Source of the DNA: Ypsolopha sequella
Lineage: Eukaryota; Arthropoda; Insecta; Lepidoptera; Ypsolophidae
DNA length: 64,000 nt
Assembly: GCA_934047225.1 (NCBI GenBank)
Contig: OW204009.1
Span: 19,465,161 to 19,529,160 of the forward strand
Reading direction: 5' to 3'
Positions 1 to 11,197 of this stretch are shown piece by piece. The position numbers were made by a program, and so were the translations under genes. The notes beneath the pieces are model-generated. The model was not told where the DNA came from, did not search any database, and saw only the letters and a list, made by a program, of their open reading frames with translations. Every line of letters starts with the position of its first letter. Position 1 is the stretch's first letter.

Positions 1-2730
1 CTGTGAACTTTATTAGTATAGAAGGGGGATGAGGGATTAGACTGTGCATTATTTTAGTATAGAAGGGAGATGGGGGATTAAACTGTGAACTTTATTAGTA
101 TAGAAGAGGGATGAGAGATTAGACTGTGCAATATATGAGTATAGAAGGGAGATGGGGGATTAAACTGTGAACTTTATTAGTATAGAAGGGGGATGAAGGA
201 TTAGACTGTGCATTATTTTAGTATAGAAGGGAGATGGGGGATTAAACTGTGAACTTTATTAGTATAGAAGAGGGATGAGAGATTAGACTGTGCAATATAT
301 GAGTATAGAAGGGAGATGGGGGATTAAACTGTGAATTATATTAGTAAATAAGGGAGATGGGGGATTAAACTGTGAACTTTATTAGTATAGAAGAGGGATG
401 AGGGATTAGACTGTGCATTATTTTAGTATAGAAGGGAGATGGGGGATTAAACTGTGAATTATATTAGTAAATAAGGGAGATGGGGGATTAAACTGTGAAC
501 TTTATTAGTATAGAAGGGGGATGAGGGATTAGACTGTGCATTATTTTAGTATAGAAGGGAGATGGGGGGATTAAACTGTGAATAATATTAGTATAGAAGG
601 GGGATGAGGGATTAGACTGTACATTATATTAGTAAATAAGGGAGATGGGGGATTAAACTGTGAACTTTATTAGTATAGAAGGGGGATGAGGGATTAGACT
701 GTGCATTATTTTAGTATAGAAGGGAGATGGGGGATTAAACTGTGAACTTTATTAGTATAGAAGAGGGATGAGAGATAAGACTGTGCAATATATTAGTACA
801 GAAGGGAGATGGGGGATTAAACTGTGAATTATATTAGTAAATAAGGGAGATGGGGGATTAAACTGTGAACTTTATTAGTATAGAAGGGGGATGAGGGATT
901 AGACTGTGCATTATTTTAGTATAGAAGGGAGATGGGGGATTAAACTGTGAACTTTATTAGTATAGAAGAGGGATGAGAGATTAGACTGTGCAATATATTA
1001 GTACAGAAGGGAGATGGGGGATTAAACTGTGAATTATATTAGTAAATAAGGGAGATGGGGGATTAAACTGTGAACTTTATTAGTATAGAAGAGGGATGAG
1101 AGATAAGACTGTGCAATATATTAGTACAGAAGGGAGATGGAGGATTAAACTGTGAATTATATTAGTAAATAAGGGAGATGGGGGATAAAACTGTGAACTT
1201 TATTAGTATAGAAGGGGGATGAGGGATTAGACTGTGCATTATTTTAGTATAGAAGGGAGATGGGGGATTAAACTGTGAACTTTATTAGTATAGAAGAGGG
1301 ATGAGAGATTAGACTGTGCAATATATGAGTATAGAAGGGAGATGGGGGATTAAACTGTGAACTTTATTAGTATAGAAGGGGGATGAGGGATTAGACTGTG
1401 CATTATTTTAGTATAGAAGGGAGATGGGGGATTAAACTGTGAACTTTATTAGTATAGAAGAGGGATGAGAGATTAGACTGTGCAATATATGAGTATAGAA
1501 GGGAGATGGGGGATTAAACTGTGAATTATATTAGTAAATAAGGGAGATGGGGGATTAAACTGTGAACTTTATTAGTATAGAAGAGGGATGAGGGATTAGA
1601 CTGTGCATTATTTTAGTATAGAAGGGAGATGGGGGATTAAACTGTGAAATTTATTAGTATAGAAAAGGGATGAGAGATTAGACTGTGCAATATATGAGTA
1701 TAGAAGGGAGATGGGGGATTAAACTGTGAATTATATTAGTATAGAAGGGGGATGAGGGATTAGACTGTTCATTATACTAGTAAAGAAGGGGGATGAAGGA
1801 TTAGACTGTGCATTATATTAATATAGAAGGGAGATGGGGGATTAAACTGTGAACTTTATTAGTATAGAAGAGGGATGAGGGATTAGACTGTGCATTATAT
1901 TAGTATAGAAGGGAGATGGGGGATTAAACTGTGAACTTTATTAGTATAGAAGAGGGATGAGAGATTAGACTGTGCAATATATTAGTATAGAAGGGAGATG
2001 GGGGATTAAACTGTGAATTATATTAGTATAGAAGGGGGATGAGGGATTAGACTGTGCATTATATTAATAAAGAAGGGAGATGGGGGATTAAACTGTGAAC
2101 TTTATTAGTATAGAAGAGGGATGAGGGATTAGACTGTGCAATATATTAGTATAGAAGGGAGATGGGGGATTAAACTGTGAACTTTATTAGTAAAGAAGAG
2201 GGATGAGAGATTAGACTGTGCAATATATTAGTATAGAAGGGAGATGGGGGATTAAACTGTGAATTATATTAGTATAGAAGGGGGATGAGGGATTAGACTG
2301 TGCATTATATTAGTAAAGAAGGGGGATGAGGGATTAGACTGTGCAATATATTAATATAGAAGGGAGATGGGGGATTAAACTGTGAACTTTATTAGTATAG
2401 AAGAGGGATGAGAGATTAGACTGTGCAATATATTAGTATAGAAGGGAGATGGGGGATTAAACTGTGAACTTTATTAGTAAAGAAGAGGGATGAGAGATTA
2501 GACTGTGCAATATATTAGTATAGAAGGGAGATGGGGGATTAAACTGTGAATTATATTAGTATAGAAGGGGGATGAGGGATTAGACTGTGCATTATATTAG
2601 TAAAGAAGGGGGATGAGGGATTAGACTGTGCATTATATTAATATAGAAGGGAGATGGGGGATTAAACTGTGAATTATTTTAGCATAGAAGGGGGATGAGG
2701 GATTAGACTGTGCATTATATTAGTATATAG
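1..2730. repeat. Satellite array, 41-bp monomers, first block
   Basis: Tandem repeats of a 41-bp monomer of the form ATTAGTATAGAAGGG...ATTAT. Two monomer classes alternate: one reads GATTAAACTGTGAA, the other GATTAGACTGTGCA. In the first 1.3 kb the classes form a four-monomer higher-order unit of 164 bp, for example positions 1 and 165 start the same string. No coding sequence is visible. The left edge of the array lies outside the window. Confidence 0.95.
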
Positions 2731-3146
2731 TCAATGCTGTTCGACTCTGGAATGAACTTCCGCAAAACCTCAAAGATCTTCCTTCTGTGTCCTCTTTTAG
2801 ATACAACTTGAAAAATTTTTACCTCTCATCTCTCTGAATGACTTACTGACTAAGCTACTGTTTGTCTGTATATATGTATCTGTGTATTTATGTATGTATT
2901 TGTATGTAGTATATTTTTATGTTTATGTTATAGGTTTAAAATAACTTTTACATACTGTTTTGCACTGAATAAGTTAAATTTTCAAGATAAAAATGTTTTT
3001 ATGTTTTCCCAAGGTTGAGTGGTAGAAATTTCTTTTAGGAATAAGTCCGCCGTTGCCTTCTATCTGTCCTTTGTGTGTATCTTGTCTTCTTATTTATGTG
3101 CAATAAAGTGTTTATTCATTCATTCATTAATTCATTCATTCATTCA
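2731..3146 (+). mobile_element. 5'-truncated non-LTR retrotransposon tail, copy 1
   Basis: The first 107 bases encode the C-terminus of a LINE reverse transcriptase protein (AVRLWNELPQNL, a hallmark of CR1/Jockey-type ends), with a stop at 2835-2837. A 3' UTR with CAATAAAG follows, and the element ends in a (TTCA)n tail. All upstream RT and endonuclease sequence is absent, as expected for 5' truncation on insertion. It sits inside the 41-bp satellite. The same C-terminal signature is found in the LINE at 57.0-59.7 kb, so the two belong to related families. Confidence 0.85.
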
Positions 3147-3892
3147 GTATAGAAGGGAGATGGGGGATTAAACTGTGAACTATATTAGTATAGAAGGAGG
3201 ATGAGGGATTAGACTGTGCATTATATTAATATATATTGGAGATGGGGGATTAAACTGTGAATTATATTAGTATAGAAGGGGGATGAGGGATTAGACTGTG
3301 CAATATATTAGTATATAAGGGAGATGGGGGATTAAACTGTGAATTATATTAGTGTAGAAGGGGGATGAGGGATTAGACTGTGCATTATATTAGTGTAGAA
3401 GGGGGATGGGGGATAAGACTGTACATTACGTTAGTATAGAAGGGAGATGGGGGATTAAACTGTGAATTATATTAGTATAGAAGGAGGATGAGGGATTAGG
3501 CTGTGCATTATATTAGTAAAGAAGGGAGATGGGGGATTAAACTGTGAACTTTATTAGTATAGAAGAGGGATGAGAGATTAGACTGTGCAATATATTAGTA
3601 TAGAAGGGAGATGGGGGATTAAACTGTGAACTTTATTAGTAAAGAAGAGGGATGAGAGATTAGACTGTGCAATATATTAGTATAGAAGGGAGATGGGGGA
3701 TTAAACTGTGAATTATATTAGTATAGAAGGGGGATGAGGGATTAGACTGTGCATTATATTAGTAAAGAAGGGGGATGAGGGATTAGACTGTGCATTATAT
3801 TAATATAGAAGGGAGATGGGGGATTAAACTGTGAATTATTTTAGCATAGAAGGGGGATGAGGGATTAGACTGTGCATTATATTAGTATATAG
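3147..3892. repeat. Satellite array, 41-bp monomers, second block
   Basis: Continuation of the 41-bp satellite between the two retrotransposon tails. It includes a shortened monomer (ATATATTGGAGATGGG) near 3233 and variants containing ATTACGTTAG that are also present after the second tail. Confidence 0.93.
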
Positions 3893-4308
3893 TCAATGCT
3901 GTTCGACTCTGGAATGAACTTCCGCAAAACCTCAAAGATCTTCCTTCTGTGTCCTCTTTTAGATACAACTTGAAAAATTTTTACCTCTCATCTCTCTGAA
4001 TGACTTACTGACTAAGCTACTGTTTGTCTGTATATATGTATCTGTGTATTTATGTATGTATTTGTATGTAGTATATTTTTATGTTTATGTTATAGGTTTA
4101 AAATAACTTTTACATACTGTTTTGCACTGAATAAGTTAAATTTTCAAGATAAAAATGTTTTTATGTTTTCCCAAGGTTGAGTGGTAGAAATTTCTTTTAG
4201 GAATAAGTCCGCCGTTGCCTTCTATCTGTCCTTTGTGTGTATCTTGTCTTCTTATTTATGTGCAATAAAGTGTTTATTCATTCATTCATTAATTCATTCA
4301 TTCATTCA
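3893..4308 (+). mobile_element. 5'-truncated non-LTR retrotransposon tail, copy 2
   Basis: Second copy of the element at 2731-3146, offset by 1,162 bp. It has the same truncation point, RT C-terminal remnant, AATAAA signal and (TTCA)n tail. It arose by duplication of the surrounding satellite block rather than by a second insertion, because the junctions with the satellite are the same. Confidence 0.85.
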
Positions 4309-5164
4309 GTATAGAAGGGAGATGGGGGATTAAACTGTGAACTATATTAGTATAGAAGGAGGATGAGGGATTAGACTGTGCATTATATTAATATATATTG
4401 GAGATGGGGGATTAAACTGTGAATTATATTAGTATAGAAGGGGGATGAGGGATTAGACTGTGCAATATATTAGTATATAAGGGAGATGGGGGATTAAACT
4501 GTGAATTATATTAGTGTAGAAGGGGGATGAGGGATTAGACTGTGCATTATATTAGTGTAGAAGGGGGATGGGGGATAAGACTGTACATTACGTTAGTATA
4601 GAAGGGAGATGGGGGATTAAACTGTGAATTATATTAGTATAGAAGGAGGATGAGGGATTAGGCTGTGCATTATATTAGTAAAGAAGGGAGATGGGGGATT
4701 AAACTGTGAATTATATTAGTATAGAAGGAGGATGAGGGATTAGACTGTGCATTATATTAGTGTAGAAGGGGGATGGGGGATAAGACTGTACATTACGTTA
4801 GTATAGAAGGGAGATGGGGGATTAAACTGTGAATTATATTAGTATAGAAGGAGGATGAGGGATTAGGCTGTGCATTATATTAGTAAAGAAGGGAGATGGG
4901 GGATTAAACTGTGAATTATATTAGTATAGAAGGGGGATGAGGGATTAGACTGTGCAATATATTAGTATATAAGGGAGATGGGGGATTAAACTGTGAAATA
5001 TATTAGTGTAGAAGGGGGATGAGGGATTAGACTGTGCATTATATTAGTGTAGAAGGGGGATGGGGGATAAAACTGTACATTACGTTAGTATAGAAGGGAG
5101 ATGGGGGATTAAACTGTGAACTATATTAGTATAGAAGGAGGATGAGGGATTAGACTGTGCATTA
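4309..5164. repeat. Satellite array, 41-bp monomers, third block
   Basis: Further 41-bp monomers up to the Helitron insertion. The last monomer is cut after GCATTA and resumes as TATTAG at 8753, so the Helitron split one monomer without adding or removing bases. Confidence 0.93.
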
Positions 5165-5875
5165 TCTATATATATAAAAAGAGAAGTCCTGACTGACTTA
5201 CTGATTCATTCACTGACTCATTCACTGACTCATCAACGCACAGCCCAAACCCTTCGACCTAGAAAGCTGAAATTTTGCACAAAGCTTCTGTTTGTAATGT
5301 AAACAAGAAATAAGAAAGGGTTTTTCGAAATTCTACCCCTAAGGGGGTGAAACGGGGGTCCAAAGTTTGTATGGGGAAACAAGATTAGTTAGACTATTTT
5401 ATTCGAGACTTCACAGGAGTACTCCTATTCATAAATGAGTAAACAAGTGTTTCAGGTTTTTTCAGAATTCAACCCCTAAAAGGGGGAAATGGGGTGACAA
5501 AGTCTGAAAATCAACATGGGTATCGTTTGTATGGTTTATCGTGTCGCTGATTACGAAAACAACAACGATTTCTAAATACAACGTAGTGAACGTGAAATAA
5601 CATCATTTCCTGTTGGGGTGCGATGGGGTTAAAATTTTGAAATGTGTAAATATCAATATGGGTGTCGTTTTTATGGTTTTCTTGGACATTAATTACGAAA
5701 ATTGCATCGATTTTGACATATAATATAGTGGACATGAAAATGTATGTGTGCCAGAGCAAATCGGCTGTTGTTGACGGACAGACAGACAGCCACACAAGTG
5801 ATCCTATTAGGGTTCCATTTTTTCCTTTTGAGGTCAATCTATATATCTTACTTTAAACTCTCGCGTTTTGTACAC

Positions 5876-6194
5876 ATTATAATATATATAATCGGGTCTA
5901 CCGCGATCAATTTTTACCTTTTTACGAAAAGGGGACGCCCGACGTTTCGAGACAGTTGCATGTCTCGTGGTCTACGGGAAACTGGCAAGTATGGCGAGGC
6001 GCAGTGATGAGATGCAGGTGACGCAGGTGAAGGAAAATACTTCGGTCGTCACCTGCATCTCATCACTGCGCCTCGCCATACTTGCCAGTTTCCCGTAGAC
6101 CACGAGACATGCAACTGTCTCGAAACGTCGGGCGTCCCCTTTTCGTAAAAAGGTAAAAATTGATCGCGGTAGACCCGATTATATATATTATAAT
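5876..6194. repeat. Perfect inverted repeat, 148-bp arms, 23-bp loop
   Basis: Positions 5876-6023 are the reverse complement of 6047-6194 as far as I can read by eye. The loop is 6024-6046. The arms contain GACGCCCGACGTTTCGAGAC and run out into TATAATATATATAAT. It lies inside the Helitron and shows no clear target duplication of its own. It could be a nested foldback element or a snap-back duplication. An RNA through it would form a long hairpin. Confidence 0.85.
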
Positions 6195-6514
6195 CTATAT
6201 ATCTATCTAATATCTATGTGTCTATCTATCTATCTATCTGTCTATATCTATCTATATTCCAGCAAAATATCTTTGGAACGGAAGATGGTATATCCCTAGG
6301 GGTTGGACCACGGTGTGCCAAAAAAGTTTTTCTTTTGTAGTGTCAAAACTTTGACGGCCTGTATCTCCCAAACGGCTGGAGTTAGGCCCATGTTGATGGG
6401 TGTCTAACTGCCGAAAGTGTCAAAACTTTACAGACCCTTATCTCCCAAACGGCTGATGCTAGATCCATGTTCATGGTACTCTAAGAAAAGGGCTCGGTGA
6501 GATCTAGACGACGG

Positions 6515-8598
6515 TAAAAACTAGCTTTTTTTGAAATCTGCAAAACGGATAATTTTGCTAAAACGCTCTTGTACTCTGAAGTCCCTTCTTACTTTGTCTG
6601 GAACAACAAAAAAATTTCTAGGAGAAAAAGGGGGAAAGTTGTAGAGGGCTGGCCAGGTGTAAAAAAAGAGCATGCTCTGGGTAGGGTGTATACGATTCAT
6701 CCAAATAACACCGAGTGCTACCACCTACGCCTGCTGCTCCATGAGGTTAGAGGGCCGACATCCTTTGAGGACTTGAAGACTGTGAATGGTTTCCTCCATC
6801 CAACTTTTCAGTCTGTGTGCAAGATCCTTGGATTGCTGGAAGACGACAAGCATTGGGACAAAACTTTGGAGGAAGCTGCATTGTGCGATTCTTCCTTAAA
6901 GCTACGAGAGCCATTTACAATAATGATAGTTTTCTGTCAACTCTCTGACCCTTTAAGCCTTTGGGAGAAACACAAAGACAGTCTCTCGGACGACATCAAA
7001 CGACAACTTGAGAGAGAGTTGCAAGATAGTGCGCAGCTGCTCATAGACGAAGTGTACAACAGATGTTTGATGTTGATCGAGGATGCAGTGTTAGCTCAAG
7101 CAGGACAAAACTTAGCACAATACGGATTGCCTAAGCCAAAAAGATCTGCAGCAACATTGGGTAATCGAGAATATCTGAGGGAGACTAATTATGACCCCTG
7201 CGCCCTAGGAAAGGTGGTGTCATATAATGAGGAGTTACTGACAGATTAACAGCTTTACGTTTATCAGCAGATCCTTGGCAGTGTTGAGGAACGAATTGGG
7301 CAAATCTTTTTCCTGGATGCTCCTGGTGGCACTGGGAAAACCTTCCTTATCAATTTGCTATTGGCGAAGGTAAGGAGTAATCGTGGCATTGCCATAGCTG
7401 TCGCATCGTCAGGAATCGCAGCAACACTGTTGGAGGGAGGCAAGACTGCTCACGCTGCCTTCAAGCTACCGCTAAATCTCATTCACGTCGAAACTCCACT
7501 CTGCAACATTTCAAAGCAGAGTAACGCGGCCCAAGTGCTGCGTGATTGTAAACTTATAGTTTGGGATGAGAGCACAATGGCGCATAAAGGGGGTTTTGAA
7601 GCACTAAACAGAACTCTAAAAGACATCAGAGAAAACAACGACATGATGGGTGGAGTCAACGTGTTGTTAGCTGGAGATTTCCGTCAGACTCTGCCGGTAG
7701 TGCCGAGGGGAACTCGAGCTGACGAAGTTAAGGCTTGCATAAAGGCGTCAAATCTGTGGCCCTTAATAAAAAAACTCCACCTTGCGAAAAACATGCGGGT
7801 GCACTTGAAAGGCGATATTTGCGCTAGAAAATTCGCCGATCTCCTCCTTAAAATAGGAAATGGGGAATATCCAGAAACTAAGGGGAAGATTAAAATTTCA
7901 TCAGATCTTGCCACAGTTGTGTCGACCGTTGACGACCTAATAGCCCGAATATATCCGGATGTCCACAACCTACGCAGCAAATCCGTGGAGTGGCTGTGCG
8001 AACGTGCGATTCTCACGCCTAAGAACGATCAGGCTTCCGTCATTATCGACACTTTGTTGAAGTCGTTCGAAGGTACAGATTACCAATACAAGTCTGTAGA
8101 TACTGTAGTGAATACAGATGTTGCTATACACTATCCTGTGGAGTTCCTAAATGCACTCAATCCACCTGGTTTGCCGTCTCACACACTAATCCTAAAAGTG
8201 GGTGCTCCAGTAATGCTACTGCGAAATCTCAATCCACCTAAGTTGTGCAATGGGACCAGGTTGCGTGTGAAAGCCTTACATAAAAATGTGGTAGAAGCCA
8301 TTATATTTACTGGGTGTGCTCGAGGTGAATCTGTGTACATACCACGGATACCTCTTATACCGTCGGAGTACCCATTCGAGTTTAAAAGGCTGCAGTTCCC
8401 CCTTAAGGTCTGTTTCGCAATGACCATTAATAAGTCTCAGGGTCAGTCACTTAAAACAGCAGGAATTGATCTCAGGGGGACTGCTTTTCGCACGGCCAAT
8501 TTTACGTAGCTTGCTCGAGAGTGAGCTCACCTAGCTGCCTGGTCGTGTTAACAGTTGAGGGCAGAACTTCTAATGTAGTATATAAAGAGGTACTTTAA
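6515..8598 (+). pseudogene. Helitron Rep/helicase, C-terminal half, broken
   Basis: Remnant of the Helitron replication protein. From about 6530 the frame encodes the conserved segment upstream of the helicase (LLYSEVPSYFVWNNKK, then RLLLHEVRGPTSFEDLKTVN near 6730-6790). The PIF1-type DNA helicase follows with Walker A GGTGKT near 7326-7345, a DES motif near 7565 and a C-terminal NKSQGQS near 8430. Two lesions are visible. An in-frame TAA at 7247-7249 is followed by the same frame continuing to 8506. A one-base shift near 8475-8485 moves the end of the protein (FSHGQFYVACSRVSSP) into another frame that stops at 8596-8598. The HUH nuclease region is missing. It is non-functional as it stands. 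Confidence 0.88.
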
Positions 8599-8752
8599 AT
8601 ATGAATAAAAAAAAAACTAATAGGTAATAGGCCCCGTCAAAGAGACTTTACCTGGAGATCAAAGAATTGCACCAAAAAATATGTTGTGTAAAAACACAAA
8701 AGTACTACACAAAAACTAAATCAACGCGGGCGAAGCCGCGGGCAAAAGCTAG

Positions 8753-9131
8753 TATTAGTATAGAAGGGAGATGGGGGATTAAACTGTGAACTTTATTAGT
8801 ATAGAAGGGAGATGAGGGATTAAACTGTGCATAATATTAGTAAAGAAGGGGGATGAGGGATTAGACTGTGCATTATATTAGTATAGAAGGGAGATGGGGG
8901 CTTAAACTGTGAACTATATTAGTATAGAAGGGGGATGAGGGATTAGACTGTGCATTATATTAGTATAGAAGGGAGATGGGGGATTATACTGTGCATTATA
9001 TTAGTATAGAAGGGGATGGGGGATTATACTGTGCATTATATTAGTATAGAAGGGGAATGGGGGATTATACTGTGCATTATATTAGTATAGAAGGGGATGG
9101 GGGATTAAACTGTGCATTATATTAGTATAGA
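8753..9131. repeat. Satellite array, 41-bp monomers, fourth block
   Basis: The satellite resumes directly after the Helitron and ends near 9131. The last monomers carry GGATTATACTGTGCATTAT and are unusually uniform. Some lack one or two G residues in the G-run. Confidence 0.92.
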
Positions 9132-9143
9132 AGCTGGTATATA

Positions 9144-9180
9144 CTAGCTTTTTCCCGCGCCATTGCCCGCGTATAGTTAG
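9144..9180 (-). mobile_element. Helitron 3' terminus, fragment
   Basis: CTAGCTTTTTCCCGCGCC and a following GCCCGCG stretch are the reverse complement of a Helitron 3' end with an imperfect hairpin (loop CATT instead of CTTC). It points inward on the minus strand. No matching 5' end was found downstream, so the extent of the element is unknown. 9181-9580 shows nothing further that I can assign. Confidence 0.6.
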
Positions 9181-9580
9181 TTTTAGTTTGCGTGGTACTG
9201 AAAATCGGTCAATCATTTTGGGCTAGTATTTGTACAGTACATTTTGACCTTATATAGGGGAATAAGTACTAAAGTTGGCATCTTTCTTACAGTACAATGT
9301 TTATAAAATTGTTACTTTTCGGTTTCCATCATAGCGACATAAAGAACAGCTTGTTTTATAATTATTATTGAGCAATTCTTAAGACAATGAAAGTTTCATC
9401 GAAATGCAAGTATTTTTCAAGATCTTAGGTAGCAAACCAACAAATTTTCACTTGTATGTATTAATAGGAAGAAAGGTAGACTTGGATAGTAGAAAGGATA
9501 GGATAGGATGGCGTCATCATATTTTAGTTACATCCGTCGCGTTCCGTTACTGATGGACGAACCCCTATAAATCCAATGAG

Positions 9581-9833
9581 TTGACAGACGAGACGAGACG
9601 GGGACGCGGGGCGTGGGGCGCGGAGTTGACAGACGAGACGCGACGTGTGGTGCGGGGCGCGGGGTTGACAGACGAGACGCGACGTGTGGTGCGGGGCGCG
9701 GGGTTGACAGACGAGACGCGACGTGTGATGCGGGGCGCGGGGTTGACAGACGAGAAGCGACGTGTGGTGCGGGGCGCGGGGTTGACAGACGAGACGCGAC
9801 GTGTGGTGCGAGGTGCGGGGCCACTCGACGGTC
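9581..9833. repeat. GC-rich 39-bp minisatellite, about 6 copies
   Basis: The unit begins TTGACAGACGAGACGCGACG and ends in a GGGGCGCGGGG run. It is strikingly GC-rich against AT-rich surroundings. Because 39 is a multiple of 3, several frames on both strands stay open and would encode 13-residue repeats. There is no recognisable protein or splice context, so I treat it as non-coding. The stretch 9834-10337 is AT-rich and holds nothing I can assign. Confidence 0.85.
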
Positions 9834-10337
9834 ACAGTCGGCCTGTGGTAGCGGTCACCATGGCGCTTGTTGCGTGAGTATTGCCCATGTTACTACAAAT
9901 TAATTCTGGGGACTCGGTCAAGAGGCTATGTGAATTTTATTTTTGTCACTGTCACTCCAAGTGAAAAATCGCACAGTGCGAGAGTGGCGGATTTAGGGCA
10001 AAAATGAAAAAGTTGGTTTTATATTTTTATTAAAAAAAATCAAACTAGCCAGCAAAATTTCCAAAATAAAAAATCTAGATATTGTTGAAACCCATCTAAT
10101 ATAATATGTTGGGTTCTGTACATGGCTGCTACTCGTTAAACGAGGAGAAAAAGTATGTAAGAAGACCTCATTTCAACAATTATTTCTATCGAGGAAAGTT
10201 TATTCAAACATGTTTTCCAAAATCAAATCCCTATATTATATAGTCAAAATGCATATACCAGAAACTGATGATAATTTTCCGTGTATTTCATGAAATACAC
10301 AGAAAAGAAACACCCGTTTTTTTCACATATCGCATTT

Positions 10338-11145
10338 TTTTATGTTAGGAGTAAATTTTATTTTATGTTAGGAGTACATTTTATTTTATGTTAGGAGTAC
10401 ATTTTATTTTATGTTGGAAGTACAGTTTATATTATGTTAGAAGTACAGTTTATTTTATGTTAGAAGTACATTTTATTTTATGTTAGAAGTACAGTTTATT
10501 TTATGTTAGAAGTACAGTTTATATTATGTTAGAAGTACAGTTTATTTTATGTTAGAAGTACAGTTTATATTATGTTAGAAGTACAGGTTATTTTATGTTA
10601 GGAGTAAATTTTATTTTATGTTAGGAGTACATTTTATTTTATGTTAGAAGTACAGTTTATATTATGTTAGAAGTACAGTTTATTTTATGTTAGAAGTACA
10701 GGTTATTTTATGTTAGGAGTAAATTTTATTTTATGTTAGAAGTACAGTTTATTTTATGTTAGAAGTACAGGTTATTTTATGTTAAGAGTACATTTTATTT
10801 CATGCTAGAAGAACAGTTTCTATTATGTTGGAAGTACAGTTTATATTATGTTAGAAGTACAGTTTATTTTATGTTAGAAGTACAGTTTATATTATGTTAG
10901 AAGTACAGTTTATTTTATGTTAGAAGTACAGTTTATTTTATGTAAGGAGTACAGGTTATTTTATGTTAAGAGTACATTTTATTTAATGCTAGAAGAACAG
11001 TTCATATTATGTTGGAAGTACAGTTTATATTATGTTAGAAGTACAGTTTATTTTATGTTAAGAGTACATTTTATTTAATGCTAGAAGAACAGTTCATATT
11101 ATGTTGGAAGTACAGTTTATTTTATGTTAGAAGTACAGTTTAGGT
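10338..11145. repeat. AT-rich 23-bp array, left part
   Basis: Tandem copies of GTTAGAAGTACAGTTTATT plus TTAT. Variants include GGAGTACATT and GGAAGTACAG, plus a recurring diverged unit (GCTAGAAGAACAGTT). Related units reappear at 14263-14645 after the mariner element and a LINE tail, so this was probably one array that was later interrupted. Confidence 0.88.
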
Positions 11146-11197
11146 AACTGAAATATTATTAAATATAGTTATCAATATCATATGTATGTCATATATA

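Larger units (their letters stand above)
2350..4702. repeat. 1,162-bp tandem duplication of satellite plus LINE tail
   Basis: A block holding satellite monomers and a retrotransposon 3' end occurs twice with a constant offset of 1,162 bp (retrotransposon starts at 2731 and 3893). Wherever I compared them by eye the copies look identical, including the irregular monomers on both sides. This implies a recent unequal exchange, or an assembly duplication. The limits given are approximate. Confidence 0.85.
5165..8752 (+). mobile_element. Helitron (rolling-circle transposon), internally deleted
   Basis: The 5' end starts TCTATATATATAAAA. The 3' end carries the hairpin CGCGGGCGAAGCCGCGGG followed by AAAAGCTAG. 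The element interrupts a satellite monomer exactly between A (5164) and T (8753) with no target duplication, the diagnostic Helitron mode. Inside it are a 148-bp-arm palindrome and the C-terminal half of a Rep/helicase gene. The N-terminal HUH replication initiator, which normally precedes the helicase, was not found. The element is about 3.6 kb against roughly 5.5-6 kb or more for an autonomous one, so it is probably non-autonomous today. Confidence 0.92.

Noticed and set aside
1..5164. CRISPR-like regular repeats
   Set aside because: Units are contiguous with no unique spacers; this is eukaryotic satellite DNA.
9524..9903. Several overlapping ORFs of about 100 residues
   Set aside because: All are frame shadows of a 39-bp repeat (multiple of 3) with no splice, start or family support.
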